A stretch of 64,000 nt of DNA from Nyssa sinensis (lineage: Eukaryota > Streptophyta > Magnoliopsida > Cornales > Nyssaceae): NCBI GenBank assembly GCA_008638375.1, contig CM018041.1, forward strand, positions 17,320,453 through 17,384,452. Reading direction: 5' to 3'. Positions 60,791-64,000 of this stretch are shown here, in pieces. The position numbers were made by a program, and so were the translations under genes. Numbering within the stretch: the stretch's first letter is position 1; each line of letters begins with the position of its first letter. The notes under the pieces are model-generated. The model did no database searches. It was not told the origin of the DNA and saw only the letters and a program-made list of their open reading frames with translations.

Positions 60791-63700
60791 AAATTTAAAA
60801 AGAAAAAAAAAAGTTTCCTATAATGCATAAATAAAAAGTTAACATAGAACAGAAGCCTAAAAAATAACTAGGAGAGGGATATTGATTCATACTTCATCTC
60901 AATCATGCTTTTGTTAATACCTATTACACTCGTGAAAGATAAGATAAACAATAACCTGACAACCTTCATAGAAGGTGCCAAGATATCACTCGTTGAGTTA
61001 AAGTACAGACCTATATAAGATGCAATTTGATTAGATTGTGAATATAGTATGTTCTAAAAACAAGCTTGACATAGCAATTTGACTGAAAATTAAAAAAGAA
61101 AACTAGAAATGATAACAAATGAGGAGAGAACTCAATTAAAAAAATTAAAGGGGAGAAGTTGATACCTCTTCCTAACTATCACCTTTATGACTATTTATGA
61201 GCGTATGTTTCCATTTAGGACCATTTACATAAATTTTGAATGTAATATAATAATATTTTTTTCTTTTTACTATTATGCCAATTTATGACCCTTTGCAATT
61301 CAAAATTTGGTTTTTTGTCTCTTCTTAATAATTTCAACCACTCCATCCCTCATTTTTAGTTTTTACACATTTTTTTATTTTTTTTGGTAAAAACAAAGGT
61401 TGGAGAAATACATTTTTATAGACAAAGTGGTGAAAAAACTAGTGATATAGGTAGGATGTTATGTTGAATTGTGATAATTCACTCAAAGAATAAAAATTAT
61501 AACCTTTAAAAGTGGATTCAACTATTCATTTAAATTGAGTCTTATATTATTTTAATCCAAAAAATTCATTAGCTGTGCAGGCTCAAAACACGGCAAAGTT
61601 GTCGTATTGCAAAGATGTAGCAAATTTACAAGTTTATGATAATGTGTCCGTTGGAGCCCATTTTCTCTTACGTGGCACATCAGAAACCTTTTGCCGTATG
61701 GGTTGAGATCTCCCTTGGAGATGGTCTAAGCCTAAAATGGCATTCACTATAGACACATCTAAATTTTTGGGGCAATGTTTGTTACAAGATTATCCTTTTT
61801 TGACATAAACAATGGGCTAATGAGCCCCGCAAATACATATTTATTTAAACAATAAGTATTCCTATAAGCTATAAGCCTAAAATGGCATTCACTATAGACA
61901 CATTTTTTCCATTTATCGACATGAGTTATATCTCTCTTATACCACTCATTACGACATATATATCACTACAAACTTGTCAAATATAAAATCCAATTCGACA
62001 TAAAACGGAAAGTAGAAGCTAATGCATTTCTCCATTAATGTACGGCCAAGCTTGATTGGAATCAAAAAGAAAAGCCTAATTGAAGCTAACAAACATATCA
62101 TAATGAACTTTCTTGTTTATATAAGAATTTATTGCAATTCCTAGGATAACTTAATTTTTTAATACAACATACATTAAAAACACTAACTATTACAAAAAAA
62201 ATAACAATTATTTCTAAATATGCTCATTAATTCCATTGTCTAAGACTGACAGTGTCATTCAAGTAGAAACCTTTTCACAGCTCAATTGAGCACCTTTTTA
62301 TTTCAAAATATTCCATTACCCTTAAGATTGATCGTATCCTTCAAATTAAAAATAAAAATAAAAATAATTCCTCAATTGAGGTGGACACACTATATTATCA
62401 AAACATCTACGCTAATTGCACTCACCACGTCACCACCACATCCAGCATAAGCAACTCCATTATAATCAGAATAAGCACATCCAAATTAGCCATAAGACAA
62501 ACTTAATCTTCTAATTGCATGTCAAAGTACTTGTCACATAAAAAAGTTATTTGGCCAACAATTACTAACATATTCACTTTGTTGATCAAAGACACAATTC
62601 CAATTATGGACCACAGGTTGACTCACCCATGTCATTTATTATTCAATTGTAATAGACTACGTCCGTAGCAACTATGTTGATCATTTAAACAATGTTAAAT
62701 ATTGGATTATGTATTTTGTAGCTTGATGGATCCATTTTTTTGTTCTTTTTTTCTTAATTTTTCATGATTTTTTAAAAATTCTTGGAACCTTACATCTAGT
62801 GTACCATCTTTATGTACAATAGTGATCCACTATGTTGCAACCAAGTTATCTTGCAACTCCTCAAGTTAGTGACCAATTCCATTTTTTTTACAAGTAATGA
62901 TTTTGGAACCATTATTAGAGATATCTCCAGAATTTTGTAGTGAAACACAACTTGGGCTACTTCTTCAATCAATAAAACCAAATTTTTTTCAAATAACTTT
63001 CAGAGTTTGTTAAAAGAGAATATGGACGTATCTCTTAAGTTTTGCTCTTAAGCCGCTAACAAGAATCATTTCTTTTAGCAATACATTAACTATGAAATCT
63101 TTCATAGAACAGATTTCAAAGTTTACTAGAAGAAGATTAAGTAATTATAATTTCCTACTAGCAAATCATTTCCAAAAACAGTGCTCATTCATTCCATTTA
63201 ATTGAAGTAAATTTCAAATCCACTAGAGAAATTGATGGAAGAAACTCTGATTTTTGCTCGCTGGCACATGTCAATCCTTTAAGTAATACATAAGTTTAAT
63301 GGAGCATTCTAATCATTGGCACATGTCAGTCCGTGTTGTCATACTAACTCAAGCCAACAAACCCAACAAGTAACCAACAACTCAATCTTTTAAGCAAACC
63401 AAGCAAGTTAAGCCCCCCGTCTGATGAAATTATAATTTCTTCTGAAATATTAAGAATGTGTGGATAATTAAACTTGAACCTAAAACTTGACTAGTAACAC
63501 ACATGCACATACACAGGTGAATATGCACACACGCAAATATTTATAGTTTTAAAACTTGAAAGCATACCTTATTCTCTTAAAAGTAGTCCCTTAACAGTTT
63601 AAAACTTTGCCACTTGTAATGCCTTACTATCTTTAATTTCTCAAATTTGAAAGGTTTTGTGAAGAATATAATTGAGAAAATATCATCGTGAAGAATGTAA

Positions 63701-64000
63701 TTGAGTTAATATCATTATTTCTTATTTCTATGCATTTTTTATTTTTCTCATCATTTATCAAGAAACAGCATATTTTACTGGTTGCTTCTTGTATGTTTAA
63801 CATAGCTATCACAATAATTTTCTATGCCCTCACATCCTAATGATTGATATGAAATAATGGAAAGAAGTGAAAAAGAAGAAGCAACTTCAAGAGGAAGAAC
63901 TTCCACTAGACCAAATTTCAACTTGAGTCTAATTTGTGGCATCTATAATAACTAGGATAGTCTTCCAGTAACTTCTTTGCCAAATCATACATATTCAAGC
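60791..64000. other. Intergenic DNA at the right end of the window
   Basis: No gene was recognised on either strand. An exact 32-bp direct repeat containing AAAATGGCATTCACTATAG occurs at 61727-61758 and 61872-61903. A segment near 61570-61730 has moderate GC content (AAAACACGGCAAAGTTGTCG, CTTACGTGGCACATCAG) and may be part of an unclassified repeat. Confidence 0.45.

Overview
The window is nuclear DNA of a flowering plant, most likely a woody eudicot. It is AT-rich and intron-bearing, full of microsatellites, and carries plant Ty3/gypsy and LINE relics. Its one convincing protein-coding gene is a DEMETER/ROS1-family 5-methylcytosine DNA glycosylase. No tRNA, rRNA, CRISPR array or bacterial-type operon was seen. 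The species is not identified.

Layout. (1) 1-16908 is a two-layer nest of LTR retrotransposons. The outer element is a decayed Tat/Ogre-like Ty3/gypsy on the + strand whose 5' part lies outside the window. It has a pol relic, a tandem array after pol, an antisense ORF relic and a 3' LTR at 16300-16908. A 10.9-kb element on the - strand (4405-15322) is inserted in its antisense ORF. That element has LTRs over 3 kb, a tRNA-iMet primer site, a polypurine tract, an exact 5-bp target duplication (ATGGG) and a gutted pol. (2) 16909-29560 is AT-rich intergenic DNA. From about 19.6 to 28.9 kb it consists largely of three or four decayed copies of one block. A GC-richer island with a G-box lies at 18.36-18.86 kb. 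(3) 29560-31646 is the promoter and 5' leader of the demethylase. (4) 31647-55224 is the demethylase gene (+ strand), with 18 coding exons that join into a 1992-codon frame plus stop. The last 38 codons lie behind a 13.2-kb final intron that holds a 5'-truncated LINE, a second LINE relic, a probable LTR remnant, a G-quadruplex motif and several tandem duplications. (5) 55225-64000 is the 3' UTR and then intergenic DNA, with a probable degenerate long LTR at about 58.0-60.8 kb and short tandem duplications.

How it fits together. The demethylase removes 5-methylcytosine, largely from transposon-associated DNA. Here the gene carries transposon debris in its final intron and a short dispersed repeat close to its promoter. 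Whether those sequences are methylated, and whether they affect splicing or polyadenylation of the gene, is the most interesting question raised by the window. All exon boundaries are read from splice signals, phase and family homology; no transcript evidence was available.
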